Shown one piece after another: positions 49,195 to 60,864 of a stretch of DNA of 64,000 nt. Source of the DNA: Coniochaeta sp. PMI_546 (lineage: Eukaryota; Ascomycota; Sordariomycetes; Coniochaetales; Coniochaetaceae). Within the stretch, counting starts at the first letter, position 1; each line of letters starts with the position of its first letter. The stretch is taken from contig MU271158.1 of NCBI GenBank assembly GCA_021432605.1, positions 310,001-374,000 on the forward strand. The letters are read 5' to 3'. The notes below the pieces were generated by a model. The model was not told where the DNA came from. It made no database searches and was given only the letters and a program-made list of their open reading frames with translations. A program made the translations under genes and the position numbers.

Positions 49195-50559
49195 ATGCGG
49201 CGCCAGCACCGATCCGTCCTCGCTGTCATGTCACGGCAGCGGAACGTCTTGCTGGCGGTATGCTTGATCAGCCTGGCCACAATATGGAGCTGTCGACTTC
49301 CTCGCCTGTGCATATTCGACCAGTGCAATGCTGACATTACGGCTGGCCCGCTAGCTCACCGCAAGATTGACCTCTCTGATCCTGAAGCGCCGTTTATAGG
49401 TTGGCCTCTGGCACGGGTCTGCTCTGAGACATCTTGGACAGACGGTCTCGTGTTCATTTGTGACAATAATTCCGGAGGCATTGGGAACATCCGGAACTAC
49501 ATTCTGACTTGTGTTCGGTATGCCATCGAAGCCGGCGCTACAGGCTTGGTTATGCCACAGGTGCGGACACGATCGGAGAAGAACCTGGCAGATATCATGC
49601 AGGACCATCGTGATTTCGATTACTTCTTCGACGCAGAGCACTTCCGGACGGGTCTCACCACACAATGTCCGGAAATCTCCATTTACAACAATACATGGAG
49701 TATTCCCAACTTCAAGGAGCCATATCGACCAGTGAGCATCACACCACGGACTGAGTTCGGGCTCCGAGGTGGCTGTGATAAGCGAGATCTGAACCGTCAC
49801 ACTGATCTCTTTGGGACCAGACTCCGTCAGTGGCTCTTGGACCGGGCTGAGCAGTTTGACTTGCCCCCCACGAGCCACAGTCACCCACAAGTCATTCGCC
49901 TCAACTGGGGTGTACAGTTGGAGTTTCCAGTCTATCGAGACGGACCTGAGTTTGTCGCGACTTACGGAGGCTTGCTAAGGTTCCGCCAGGATATCCTCAA
50001 GCTGGGCAAGCGGACCGTTGAGGCAATGCGCCACTTCGCCTTGGCTGCTGGTCCAGCTACGGCAGCAGGCAGATTTGCTGGCTTCCACCTACGCACAGAG
50101 AGCGACGCTCTGAGTGCCTGGCCGTCCTTTGACAACCAGACTTCGTCGTATCTTCATGCCGCCGCTGATAGAGGGTTCAGGGTGGCTTATCTGGCGACTG
50201 GGAACAGTACAGAGGCCGCCAAGTTTGTCGAACGAGCTCAATCCCAACAGCAGATAGTCGTGACCACCAAAGAGGACCTACTCAAGCCCCACCCGGAGGA
50301 CTTGAAAGCCCTCCATGCTCTGACTTGGGATCAGCAGGCATTGATCGACTTCATCGTCTTACTTGCATGCGACTTTTTCCTGGGCGTAAACCCTAGCTCC
50401 TTCAGCATGAACATTGCTCTGAAACGGCATCTCCAGATGGAAGGTCTCTACACGAGACCCTGGAAAGTCGGACGAGAAGACGGACGGAGTCTTCTGGTCG
50501 GCAGATTTGAGCGATACTGGGACGATTGGCTGTTTATGTACGATTCTATCTGGCCATGA
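49195..50559 (+). CDS. Type II membrane protein, O-fucosyltransferase-like
   Basis: Single-exon gene of 454 aa. A short basic N-terminus and one transmembrane anchor (NVLLAVCLISLATIWSC, about residues 17-34) suggest a Golgi or ER type II protein with a lumenal catalytic part. The segment DGLVFICDNNSGGIGNIRNY near residue 83 resembles the donor-site Gly loop, and RFAGFHLRTESDA (about 297-309) resembles the HxRxE motif of GDP-fucose protein O-fucosyltransferases. DFFLGVNPSSFSMNIAL near the C-terminus fits the conserved end region of such GT-B enzymes. Several N-glycosylation sites support lumenal location. Fungal members are often mis-annotated. Donor and acceptor are not known. Confidence 0.72.
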   Translation: MRRQHRSVLAVMSRQRNVLLAVCLISLATIWSCRLPRLCIFDQCNADITAGPLAHRKIDLSDPEAPFIGWPLARVCSETSWTDGLVFICDNNSGGIGNIRNYILTCVRYAIEAGATGLVMPQVRTRSEKNLADIMQDHRDFDYFFDAEHFRTGLTTQCPEISIYNNTWSIPNFKEPYRPVSITPRTEFGLRGGCDKRDLNRHTDLFGTRLRQWLLDRAEQFDLPPTSHSHPQVIRLNWGVQLEFPVYRDGPEFVATYGGLLRFRQDILKLGKRTVEAMRHFALAAGPATAAGRFAGFHLRTESDALSAWPSFDNQTSSYLHAAADRGFRVAYLATGNSTEAAKFVERAQSQQQIVVTTKEDLLKPHPEDLKALHALTWDQQALIDFIVLLACDFFLGVNPSSFSMNIALKRHLQMEGLYTRPWKVGREDGRSLLVGRFERYWDDWLFMYDSIWP

Positions 50560-50809
50560 TCGGCACTTTACTCGGGAACAACCTTGTGGAATGAGTCCTT
50601 TGTATTGAGCTCTGCCAGAGTCTTCTCACTCTGCTTGGGCTGACATACACAGGACCTTGCGCTATGCTAGAGATCATCATAGGCGTTCAATCTCTTTCCG
50701 CCACACACGATATCAAGTCTCCAACTACCGAACCCCCCCGTGACATTACATCCTCTGAACACCATGTCCATAGCATCTATTGGGTATCAGTATCATTTAT
50801 TCCACCTCA

Positions 50810-52524
50810 TCATGCCGAGTCGTCCTGCTTGTCAGCAACAAGTAGTCCAGGCTCAGCATCAACAACCCTATCTCCCCGCTTCGCAGCGTGAACAAGGTCT
50901 GGCCGCTCGGCCTTGAGTCTCGCAAACGTCTTTTCCGCCTCCCAAGCCCACGGCGACGGAGAAGCAAACAAGAGATCCATTTCCTCCAGTGTGCGCTGAT
51001 TGCTCTCCGGATACAGCGCCCAAACCACCACGAGGGAGAGAAAGTTGGCCGCGCCAAATATGTACAATGTGTTCTCTCCAATGGCATTGAACATGACGGG
51101 GCAGAGCAGGGTGAGCCAGCCGTTGCCGATGCTCCAACCGAAGACACCCCAGGCGTTGCCTTTGGCACGGACCTGGAGCGGGAAGATCTCTGCTGGATAT
51201 AGCCAAGGCACGGTCAGCCAGGTGGCGCCGAAGACCGAGGTGAAGATGAAGACGAAAGACGCAGCTGCGGCGCCGTACGAGTTGGCTAAGCTGATGTTGC
51301 CTTGATCGCGAGCGTCCTGACCGAGCCGCGAGAAGCCTCCAGCGAGGAACATGGCGATGCCTTGGGCGATCGCGCCCCAGTACAGCGTCCACCGGCGACC
51401 TATCCGGTCAAGCGTGAACACGCACACGAGAGTGGCGAACATGTAGAATATGTTGTTCAGGCCGCTTATCCATTGGCTCTTGTCCGTGTCGAACCCGGCA
51501 ATTCGGAAGATGGTAGGGGCATACACGGTCACTCCGGCAATGCCCACCCACTCCTGGAGGATCTGCAGCCAGATTACCAGCTGCACGCGACGGCCCGTGT
51601 GCAGCTCGCCGGAACCAATGCCAAAGAGCATGTGAAAGTACGAGTTCTTGGTCGACTCCCGCTTTTCGAGTTCTGCAATGTTGCGGATATCCTGGTACTC
51701 ACGCTCGGCCCGTACCGCATCATCGCCGGTCGTGCCTCGGAGACGGTGGAGGATGTACCGCGCCTCGTCGTCCCGGCCTACTTTGACTAACCACCGAGGT
51801 GACTCGGGGAAGAACCACACGATGGCGAGCAGCAACAGCAGCGGAATGATTTGGAATCCGATTGGGAACCTCCATCGGAACGCTGAGTCTCCATTGTCGA
51901 TGAACGAGAGGCCATATTCAAGCCAGTACGCCACGACGACACCGAAGATATTCAGCGTGAATTCGATGGCGATGAACTGACCGCGGGAGGTGTGCTCGGC
52001 TGTCTCGGTTGCCCATACAGGGACGATGGCATTCAAGATGCCGGTGCCGATACCATTGACCGCTCGTGCTAGAGGATGTCAGCCCACTCTGATCTCCCCA
52101 CACCTATTGAAGCTGCCAGTTACCTACCGCAGATCATCCAGTCTTTGTTCTGGGCCGAGCATTGCAAGGCCGCTCCAACGATGGCCCAGACGGCGCCTGC
52201 AGCAATAGTCTTGATGCGACCCATCTTGTCACCAAGCCAGCCCCCGCCCAAGCACCCGAACAGGGTTCCGAGGTAGTACACTGACACGATGCCACCCTGC
52301 AGGAGGCTGTCGGTAACAATGGGCTCTTGGCTGACGGGGTCGACGTGGCCGAAGCCCATCAAGTCGATGTAGTCTTTGGCGTTGTTCACGCCGCCCATCA
52401 TTCCTTGATCATAGCCGAAGAAGAAAATAGACAGGGCTGCGACGCAGTTGACAGCGATCAACAGCTGACGCTTCTCGAGGTGGTTGGCGACATTGAAGCC
52501 GGGGAGGCGTTGGAGCTCACTCAT
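50810..52524 (-). CDS. MFS sugar transporter
   Basis: Plasma-membrane proton symporter-type sugar transporter of 551 aa. Exons are 52128-52524 and 50810-52068, with a 59-nt intron. Family signatures are intact: FFFGYDQGMMGGV in helix 1, GDKMGRIKT after helix 2, VNGIGTGILNAIVPVWATE in helix 4, PESPRWLVKVGR before the central loop, and DRIGRRWTLYWGA in the second half. The hydrophobic profile gives 12 helices. The ATG at 52524 was preferred because codons upstream in frame lack another ATG. The transported sugar cannot be stated. Its presence near GH11 and CE1 genes fits uptake of sugars released from plant wall. Confidence 0.92.
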
Positions 52525-54785
52525 CTTGATCTGGCCGAGATGCCTCAACTAGTCTAAGAGGTGATCTTCACATCACAAAGGGCGACCTGAGCACTCCAAG
52601 TGCAACCATGGCCGTTATATAGCCCATCTCTGCCGCTCCCCCGGCGCCGGGTACCGGAGCAGATCAATGGCATATCATTACCCAATTTGGCCTTTGCGAA
52701 TCTGTCGTGCCTGGAGCGTAACGTCATTCTCGCTGAGGCATGGCCCGACGATGGACGCAATAGCCGAACCCGCACGTGTCGGTCGCCATGATCGACCCCG
52801 TAAACGGGTCCGCCAAGCTGCCCCGTGGGAAAACCTTTTACTAGAGCCTCATCTCCAGGTTTCAGTTGCCAGGGAGGCGTGGTGGCCTCCCCCACGCTTC
52901 CACACGCAGTTCAGCGGATATAGCAGGCAGACTCATCCCCCGAAAAAGTGGGACAGCCAGTCAGGCGACAGTTCCAAGAAGTCGAGGATCCGTACTATCT
53001 TACGTACAAGCATGTTTGGTGGTGGCCCGATAGTGGGTACTTATACGATCTTGGCTGTCGTTGTATGCGCTCCAATCAGATCGTTTGGTGTTAGACCCCC
53101 AAGCCGGGTAGATTTGCCTGTTCAGTTATTCCCGTTGACAGCATTTCCGAGTCGCTGGGAAGTGCGAGCTTTGCAACGGCGCTGTGGCCGGCCTGACTGG
53201 CGAAGCGCAGACAGTTGTTATTGGCACCATGTCTACAGGCCAGAAGAGCACAGTCATGTTTGCGCAGGACCGCATCAGAAGCTGCCAGGTATCTCCTGCC
53301 GCTGACCAAGGAACAATGGCTCTTGTACTCTAAGAACTTTGCATCCGTGGGTCTAACACCACAGATGACATCAGGATGTCTTCTCAAACTACACCAAGTC
53401 TACGGTTCCGCGGTTACCGTCGTGTCTCGCCCGGCCCGCTGACCGGATGTTTCCAGTGATTTAAGCCTGCAGACGACCGGCAAGACTCCCGGGTAACGGC
53501 TTGGGAACTGCCGCGAAATCCGTGCCCAGCATTTCAGCCCGTGCTCCACGCCATTTTCCCGAGAATTTCTCCAGAGAGACGCCGTCACCCTACCTGCTAC
53601 ATGGGCAAACTATCACTCCTTTCAGCTGCTGGCCATATAAGGATAACTCGATGTCTTCGAGAGCCAACCGCCCATTGCTACTGCCATAGTGAGCTATTCT
53701 CCTAGCCGCTTCTCAGCTTGCTGCAATATTGGATCGCGGGATCTCCCGTATCAATCGGGCCTCGAATATAACCACAGTATCCGGGACATCTCAATTCTCG
53801 TATGGTGGCGTTGCGTGTAATGACGCTTGTTATGTGATGTGAGAAGCTAAGGTCGTGTTAGTAGTGCTTGTCAATTCCCATCAGATATGGATAGACGGCA
53901 GGAGCGCGACCTGGTCAATAGTCCTCATCATAGATCTCATATCACCTGGCTAGTCGTGTTGTCCTGAGCCTGCTGTATTGTCAAGGTATTCAAGATAAAT
54001 GGCAGTTCAGACGAGTCCAGCAGTTTGACGAATGCTTCCCCGACGGTCTCGCGGAATGCTCTTCTTGTCTTTTGTCTTTCCACTGTCACGCTGTGTTGCA
54101 TGAAGTTATTCCTTGTGCTAGCCAAGATTCCTATCTCATCTCTGTGCCAGAGGGCCACATCGCAAGTACAGAGCTGTCAGTGAGATTATTCTGCTAGTTT
54201 GGAACTAGACAGAAATATCTGCACAGCTTTGATCAGGCAGTCAGGAGAAACCACTAGGTGGTGGCCGTGAAAAGCACATAGACTTGTTAAGGATGTCTCT
54301 TCATTGGCCAAATACCGGTTCTCTTCGCATGAGATGATGAACATAAGAGCTTGGATACACACGATCTGTAGAAACCGTGCGTTCTTGAAACGGGTGTACC
54401 TCTTCTATTTCATTTCACTAGCAAGGCATTTGTACTCAGCAGCCAACGAGTGTTATGTCCACGATGCCATGTACCCAGCAGGTTGCAGAAGAGGCAGAGC
54501 AGGTTTATGTCCACTATGCCATGTACCCAGCAGGTTGCAGAAGAGGCAGAACAGGTCTACGCCATTTGAGACTCTAAAGCTGCAATTTGCAAGAGTTCCG
54601 ATGACCGGAAACTCCGAAAATGGGCGGGTGCCGATCGTGTGGTTTGTGTATTGCACCTAGTTCCGTCCAGTACTCTGTAGGCGGCGGCCTGGAACGGGTC
54701 TCAAACAACACGATCATCATCACCACAACTGATCGAAACTTTGGACTATAAGGACGCAGACAACAATATGATGTACCGGTACCAT
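52525..54785. other. Intergenic region
   Basis: 2.3 kb between two minus-strand genes. Apart from the tandem 52-bp duplication listed separately, nothing recognised; open frames are short. Confidence 0.5.
54453..54556. repeat. Two-copy 52-bp tandem duplication
   Basis: Positions 54453-54504 and 54505-54556 are head-to-tail copies differing at two bases. The high identity points to a recent slippage or duplication event in noncoding DNA. Confidence 0.85.
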
Positions 54786-55451
54786 TCAAGTGAGAGATTG
54801 AGTCGCTTGCGCCACATCAATCACAATCTCACCTTCGCCAACGGGAACGTCGAATCCCTTCACATAAGAGTCTAGCAACGCTTCCGAGATCTCTAATGCC
54901 GAATCCGCGTTGATACCACGAGCTCTGCGCTCACAAATCCTCTTCCACAGCAAGTCCCTGTCCGCCTTGAAGTACACAAGTACCCACCTTGCTCCGGCCT
55001 CTTCGACCATAGCCTTGAACTCTTCGCGGTCCGCCTTGTCATAGAATGACCGATCCAACACGATATCCTTTCGATCACGAAGAAGTTGTCGGAACTGCGT
55101 TTCGTAGATCTCGTCTGCTTCATCCATATACTCGTCGTACTTCTCACGGGGATAGTCGACGCCATATATTCCGTGCCGTGAGTGGATGATCTGGTCGATT
55201 GACACACGCACAAAGGACGGGAAAGCAGCAACCACGGCTTTGGCTAGAGTGGACTTGCCCGAGCCTGGTTTGAGTTAGCATGATGATATCGGGCTGTGAG
55301 ATTAGGATTTGTTGGCCGCATGCTGAGTATTTCCCGGATAGCACTGACCTGCAATACCGCATGTCATCAAGACTACCGGCCTGGGATCTTGCTCAGAGCG
55401 GAGCAGATGCGGCTTGACATTGTCTGGTACGCTTCCTTCTGTTCCTGCCAT
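54786..55451 (-). CDS. P-loop kinase-like ATPase (AAA_33 type)
   Basis: Predicted cytosolic protein of 193 aa from exons 55349-55451 and 54786-55264, with an 84-nt intron inside the Walker A codons. Joining them gives CGIAGSGKSTLAKAVVAAF, a complete GxxGxGKS/T nucleotide-binding loop. Downstream are the family's substrate-side Asp (VSIDQIIHSRHG), a Walker-B-like VLDRSFYDKADRE, and an Arg-rich lid (LLWKRICERRARG). Length and order match the small AAA_33/zeta-like kinase family, which phosphorylates small substrates. The actual substrate is unknown. Homologues occur widely in bacteria and fungi. Confidence 0.82.
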
Positions 55452-56139
55452 CTGTAATCGCACCCTGGATGATAACTCTTTGCAATGAAGTTTATAGTGT
55501 AAAAATTCGGATTCACTTTAGTCGAGGGTCATTTGCATAGACTTTATGCGAGAATTTGAGATGTAGATGAGTCAACGTTGGAGGCATTGAGTCACGGACA
55601 GCTTTACTTCTGGTGTCAGAGGTCAGCCCGCCGAAAATGGCAGCTAAACCCGCCAACTCTTCAAACCCGAACCCACCCCTTAACAATTTGGGAAGTCCGT
55701 TTGAAGGGAATATAAATCGATGTGCTTCTCGAATATTGTAGTACATAAAGGTACATAGATGACTTACTGATGAAAGGTCCAGCGGAGACCAATGATAGTG
55801 GCGTCTTTCCAAGCCCTTAGACTTAGAGTTCGAACTCGAGAAATGAAGGGGAAACAGGACACAGAGAACAGACACTGATGCGAAATGTATTGAAGCCCGA
55901 CACGCTGCTATATCGTGTCGTGGATTCACGGAATGACAAGCGACATCCAGTTGACGACCACTTTTGATCAAACCATCCCTTAATGCTCGTGACATAGAAT
56001 CTGCTCAGGCAATAAAGCAAGACACTAAAAACAATTACTACTAAAAAGAGTTCAATACTCATAATCAAGCAACTTGGATACCCTGGCGTTTCTACAAAGC
56101 CGACCGTATCAACAAACCCTCGACGACTAGACTAGACTT
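55452..56139. other. Intergenic region
   Basis: About 0.7 kb. An 81-codon minus-strand frame (55823-56068) starts with a hydrophobic helix but has no other support. Nothing else recognised. Confidence 0.45.
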
Positions 56140-58224
56140 CTAAGTCAGCCACCTCCAGTCAATCCGCGAGTCCCGCAGCTCATTAGCAGTGTCCCTATCC
56201 TCGTTTGCCTTCCAGAGATGCGCACATTTCAGCCACCAGAACAACGCAACGACAAACACCACCATCGGTATCGCCAGCCCAAACCCGGCAGCGGCAGCCC
56301 AATACCTGACCACGTTGAACAGATCGCGAAACGTCTCCGTGTCCTCGAACGTCATGTAACCCCCGAACCTCGGGTACGCAAAAGGCGACACCTGGCAATA
56401 GCACGTGTTCATGCCGCCTGTGAGCTGCAACATCGTTAATTACCTCTGGCTTTCTCGATCCAACGCACAACAACAGCAGAGTTCCTACTTACCACGAGAA
56501 GCGTCACAATTATGAGCCACGTAAAGGCCAACAAGTTGAAGGCATAGCACAAGCAAGTCACAACCCGGCCGGGCTTTGGAAAGCACACCGCAAAGATCCA
56601 GCACATGGAACTGAGAACAGCATAGATGGCAAAGCTCCCGGACCAGCAGCCGAGCCCGACCGTCGGGGTGTTGAAGGCCAGCATGAATGCCAGCATGACC
56701 TCGGACATCACCAGGATCTCGGAGAGCAGGGCAGTGACGAACCACGAGAGCGGGCGGCGGCCCCTGAGGCGCTTGTGGACCCTGTCGGCGAACGCCGTGT
56801 AGTCGCCGGGAAATGCCCGAAGCGGGCGCGATCGCGGAGGGATCTCGACCATGACCGCGTAGGAAACTCCGGCGTACTGTGTTGCCCGGCCCTGGCCGAT
56901 GAAGCGGCCGATGCGGAAGTCTGGGTCGTCGAAGATGTTTGGTTGTGCTCGGGTGGTTTCTCTCTCAGCCGTATTCTGAACCACATCTGGTGCTTGATCA
57001 TGGATATGGCCATTTACCGCCAGCGGGTGATTAGCCTGCGCTTGCGGTGGCGAAGGCCACCACTTAATGCCAGTATTGTCTCTGCCGTGCTCTCTCCAGT
57101 ACATGATCGCATTTACGTTAAACAGCCATCTTGTCATGAGCACCCTATCGCGGAGATGGTCAGACATCATTTTCCACGGATAACTTCGGTCCTTTACAGG
57201 ACTTCAACTAACCCTGTGCGCTCCGAGGAGATGGGATTCCGGTCAACGATCGTGAAGATAACAAGCACCGGCAGCCAGCTGAACAGGAGCCCAAGTATGA
57301 GAGGATCAACCGAGGAGCTCGTCCCAACCTCGGCGAACGACAGGACGACAGAGAAGACAAAAGCCACAAGGAACGTTGCCAGGCTCGCCAATGTAGGGAT
57401 GACGGCACGACGCCGTAGCATGCGCAGCTGAAATGCCAGTTGGGAGAGTAGTTGACTTGTCAGCTCCCCATCTCTGTTAGGGTCGTCTCTTCTGTGTACG
57501 ACAGGCCGGAAGAGACCGTATAGCAGCGTAATCAGGAACTGCTTGTGGCGATACTCATCTGACGGATCGACGATTTCAAACTGGTTGAGACAAGACAAGA
57601 CATAGAGCGCATTGTTCCATGCTGAATGGTAGTCCTCTTCGCCAAAACGCTCGGTGCGTCGGTGCGCTTCTCTTATCTGGCGGAAGTTGTGAATCGTCGC
57701 CGTGAGGGCCGTCTGGGGTGAACCAAGCCAGTTGAGGATGGCGGAAATGGTCCGCATGAACTTCTTGTCGTGGTATGCCTCGTAGGGCAGGCTGAGGACG
57801 ATGGCGAGCGGGAATATCCAGGTGGCGACCATCGAGAGAGCGGTCCGGGGCTCTTGCAGCTGCGCATCGGGACCGCACATGGCCACACAACCTTTCAGCC
57901 GATATGGTCAGTTCGAATTAATAGTCATCTGGGATAGCCTCACTTCCCTCCGTGGTGAATACCGCGCTTACCATCGTATGTCAGGGTCAAGATGTTCTCA
58001 CGTGGAAACCGGGGATCAAGCCCCCGGACGGGGCCAGTGTATATGTAGGGACGCTCCCAGATTGTGACATTGTTGATGTCTCCGAATGTTTCGTTGCGTT
58101 CAAGAATGCCGAGGATCTTGTCACGACAAAGCTGAAATTTGTCAGTGTAATCAGAAGAAGCAAAAGGCAAGGCCACAATGGCGCCGACAAGCCAAAGGGC
58201 CCTCGTTCTGTGCATGACGGGCAT
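56140..58224 (-). CDS. Fungal multi-pass membrane protein, function unknown
   Basis: Four exons (57972-58224, 57213-57891, 56493-57144, 56140-56424) encode 622 aa; introns of 80, 68 and 68 nt are phase-consistent. A signal-like N-terminus (LWLVGAIVALPFASS) is followed by an extracellular segment ending LTYDGCVAMCG, then about eight transmembrane helices, for example VATWIFPLAIVLSLPYEA, SLATFLVAFVFSVVLSFAEV, LSEILVMSEVMLAFMLAF, YAVLSSMCWIFAVCF and GLAIPMVVFVVALFWWL. A large loop after helix 2 contains FGEEDYHSAWNNALYVLSCL. The pattern GC-x3-CG before the first core helix is typical of a large Pezizomycotina-specific membrane family with no known activity. The start could be the second Met (residue 4). 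Confidence 0.83.
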
Positions 58225-59371
58225 CGCCCCGAGTAGTGGGTTGTGAGTTAGATCGAGTCAAAGACGACTGAATTATATTGTATCGGGCTTTGATTGCTAT
58301 ATAATAATATATCCCCGGCCACGACGTAGACGGATGGCAAGCCTGTGGTGGCGGACCACGTAGTCTGCCTGTTGAAAGCTTGCACTCACCGACGGTCGAT
58401 TCCACGCTACCACCACCGTGGGCACCGCCACAGCGCTTCTTTGGATGTAAACTTTGGATGTAAAGCGCTGTATTTGGCTGAAAATCTATCATGTAGCGGG
58501 TTGAAAGTTAGCGTTGTTCTGCCGCGACTTGGTGGCGCACCTAGACTGCTGCAGAGCGCGAGGCAGCCCAGGATAAGTAGGGCAATTTCATGGTACACAC
58601 CGTACATGTGCAGCTGAACATTTTAGCATATCTCATGTATGCTCTCTACCATGTGTGGGCTAATTACAGTGGCCAGCCAGCCACTCTCAGCAGGGAACAT
58701 TGTGCCTGCGGCATAGATGTGCAGCCATATCTAGATCCTATAATTATCCTCCGCATTCTTGTTGACTTCGATGCTTCATTATTCTGATGTTAACTGTTTG
58801 ATCTTTCTCCATGGCAATGCCTACCGGTTAGGTCAAGGCCGCTGCCACATGATCAGCCCTCTGAGGTGATGTCACAGATCACCACGTCTCAACAGAATGC
58901 CAGCTTTGCGTTCACTGACTAGGTCTGGGCTGAGCAGCCGGACCGGTGTATGAAGCTTGTTGATCGATTGGCAGACAGCAAGAGGCAGGACACGATGACG
59001 TGATTTGTGCTACCAACAACACCAAAGTGCACTTTCAACAGGCCTCCTTAGCGCGAATTGGCGAGCTCACGGTAAACAGGGTCGATACATGGAGCTTTGG
59101 GTCAGAAGATGAAGCTTGATGAAAAGTTCTTATTATGCTAATGAAAGGGAGCTACAGCTTTAAGATCCGCCATTTGCTATCTCTTCTAGACCTCTAAAGC
59201 CGCACTCGTGCCCACCATGCAACCTCACCTCAACCACCGGGCCTCGCACGACTTCATCTCCTTCAGTTCTCGTGACTTTGCGGGCCATAACCGCTGGTGT
59301 CCGGTGAAACTGCCACTCGCCTTTGGCAGCCGGGTGACTCACACTTTCAAAGTCACACTGCCACCACCCCA
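58225..59371. other. Intergenic region
   Basis: 1.1 kb upstream of the membrane-protein gene and 3' of the NmrA gene. Contains the 13-bp tandem repeat within an inverted repeat listed separately. No gene recognised. Confidence 0.5.
58431..58470. repeat. 13-bp tandem duplication framed by an 8-bp inverted repeat
   Basis: CTTTGGATGTAAA occurs twice head to tail (58439-58451, 58452-58464). CAGCGCTT at 58431-58438 and AAGCGCTG at 58463-58470 are reverse complements at the two edges. About 210 bp upstream of the membrane-protein ATG. Confidence 0.75.
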
Positions 59372-60283
59372 TTACGCCATCCACTGCCCCTTGTTCTCCT
59401 CAAGCCAACCTCTGAAATCCTTCATCTGGGGATAGACACGTCTGCACTCGTCGGTATTGCCACTGTAACCGCTCTTCTCAAACCAGCGGAACATGTCACC
59501 CACCGTGCCCTTCTGCACGAACTTGATGGCCGAGCCGATGAGGCAAGGCGCCATCGGCATCGACTGCCCGGTGACCTCGCGGAAGATGACCTCGGCCTCC
59601 GGCTGTGTCAGCTCGTCGCCGACGAGGGTGATGGCGTCGTTCTGGTGCCGCTCGGGATAGAGGAAGCTCTGGGCCGCGAACCAGCCAATGTCGGCCGTGG
59701 AGACGAGCTGCAGCTTCTTGGTGCCCATCTGCTCCCACATGCGCGCGAAGCCCCTGCCGTGGAGGTCGGCGGCCAGGTTCTCGAAGAAGGTGACGGGGCG
59801 CAGGATCGAGAAGGTCATCCTCTGCGGGCTGTCCCCGGCCGCGGCCTCGAGGTGCTTCTCGATGCGGAACTTGGCGGCGAAGTTCTTGACGTCGGTGGGG
59901 TCGACGGCGGACCGCTCCGGCCCGCCGCGGTCGCCGGATGAGTAGACGAAGTGGCGCACGCCGTGAGCGACGGCGGCGTCGATGAGGGCCTTCCCCTGCT
60001 GTTCTTCGGCGTCGGTGTTGGTCTGCACGCTGTAGACGCCCCACACGGGCAGGCCAGCGGCTTCGAAGAGGCCGGCGGCATGAGACAGATCGCCTTGAAT
60101 GACTGAGACACCGGGACGGCTGGCAAGCTTACGAGCCCGGGAGGATGTAGCGTCACGGGTGACGGCGATGATATGGAAGGACGAAGCGTCTGGGGAGGCC
60201 AGGATGCTGTCGATGAGAGCGCCTCCCTGTTTACCGGTAGCTCCAGTCACTAGGATGGTCTTTGACGAAGGTGTTGCAGCCAT
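59372..60283 (-). CDS. NmrA-like NAD(P)-binding protein
   Basis: Cytosolic Rossmann-fold protein of 303 aa, single exon, of the atypical short-chain dehydrogenase group. The dinucleotide loop TGATGKQGGALID lies at about residues 14-26. The following strand IIAVTRDATSSRARKLAS has the Arg that suits NADP(H). The NmrA-type middle HFVYSSGDRGG, IEKHLEAAAGDSPQRMTFS and ILRPVTFFENLA is complete. The classical Tyr-x3-Lys dehydrogenase motif is absent, as in NmrA regulators. Members act as redox-sensing regulators or as isoflavone-reductase-like enzymes; I cannot choose between these. The ATG at 60283 was preferred over earlier in-frame ATGs because the family start falls there. Confidence 0.9.
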   Translation of the reverse strand: MAATPSSKTILVTGATGKQGGALIDSILASPDASSFHIIAVTRDATSSRARKLASRPGVSVIQGDLSHAAGLFEAAGLPVWGVYSVQTNTDAEEQQGKALIDAAVAHGVRHFVYSSGDRGGPERSAVDPTDVKNFAAKFRIEKHLEAAAGDSPQRMTFSILRPVTFFENLAADLHGRGFARMWEQMGTKKLQLVSTADIGWFAAQSFLYPERHQNDAITLVGDELTQPEAEVIFREVTGQSMPMAPCLIGSAIKFVQKGTVGDMFRWFEKSGYSGNTDECRRVYPQMKDFRGWLEENKGQWMA

Positions 60284-60864
60284 TGTGTATTGCTTGTTTG
60301 GTGGTTTGAAGTTTGTGGTAGGACAGGATACCGGGCAAAAGAAACCGGTATGGAAGTTGCTATTGACGAATACTTGTGCAGTTGATGAAGTTGAGATTGA
60401 TGGTGGCACAGACTACCATGACTGAGGGACAGGGCAGTGTTTTATAACCACTTCTTGGACTGATCCCTTCTTGAAGACGCCGCTCGAGGAGGTTTCATGA
60501 CTTGACTGAGCCATGTTCAAGCCATCGTTCTACTCGGGCACGGAGCAATTGGGTACACCATGCTGCGCGTCGTAACTATTGCTGTCCATTCTCGTGGTTT
60601 GTGGTGGCCAACCTTAAGCATCATTCCGAGGGCCGAACATCGACGACGGTGAAGACCGCCGCGGGACGTTGTTGGACCGCCGCACGGTGCCACTAGACTT
60701 CATCCTTGCGCCGTTTCGTGTGCGCTTCACTTCACCCGTGCCGCAGACCTGGGGGCCTGATCCATCGCGCCGTTGCCCGGAAGCGAGTGCGAGCTGATCG
60801 AAGCGGGGCGCTCGGAACTCGAACCCCCCACTGAGTCAGCCGCCCTGGCCCCTGGGGTCTAATT
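60284..60864. other. Intergenic region
   Basis: Promoter side of the NmrA gene and 3' flank of the APH-like kinase gene. No gene or tRNA supported. Confidence 0.5.

Noticed and set aside
54304-54660. 118-codon open frame spanning the 52-bp duplication
   Set aside because: 52 is not a multiple of 3, so the two copies are read in different frames; it looks noncoding.
55823-56068. 81-codon minus-strand frame beginning with a hydrophobic helix
   Set aside because: Only the first 30 residues look structured and no continuation by splicing was found.
60795-60860. T-arm-like GGTTCGAGT on the minus strand
   Set aside because: The stem bases flanking the loop do not pair and no anticodon or acceptor stem could be built.
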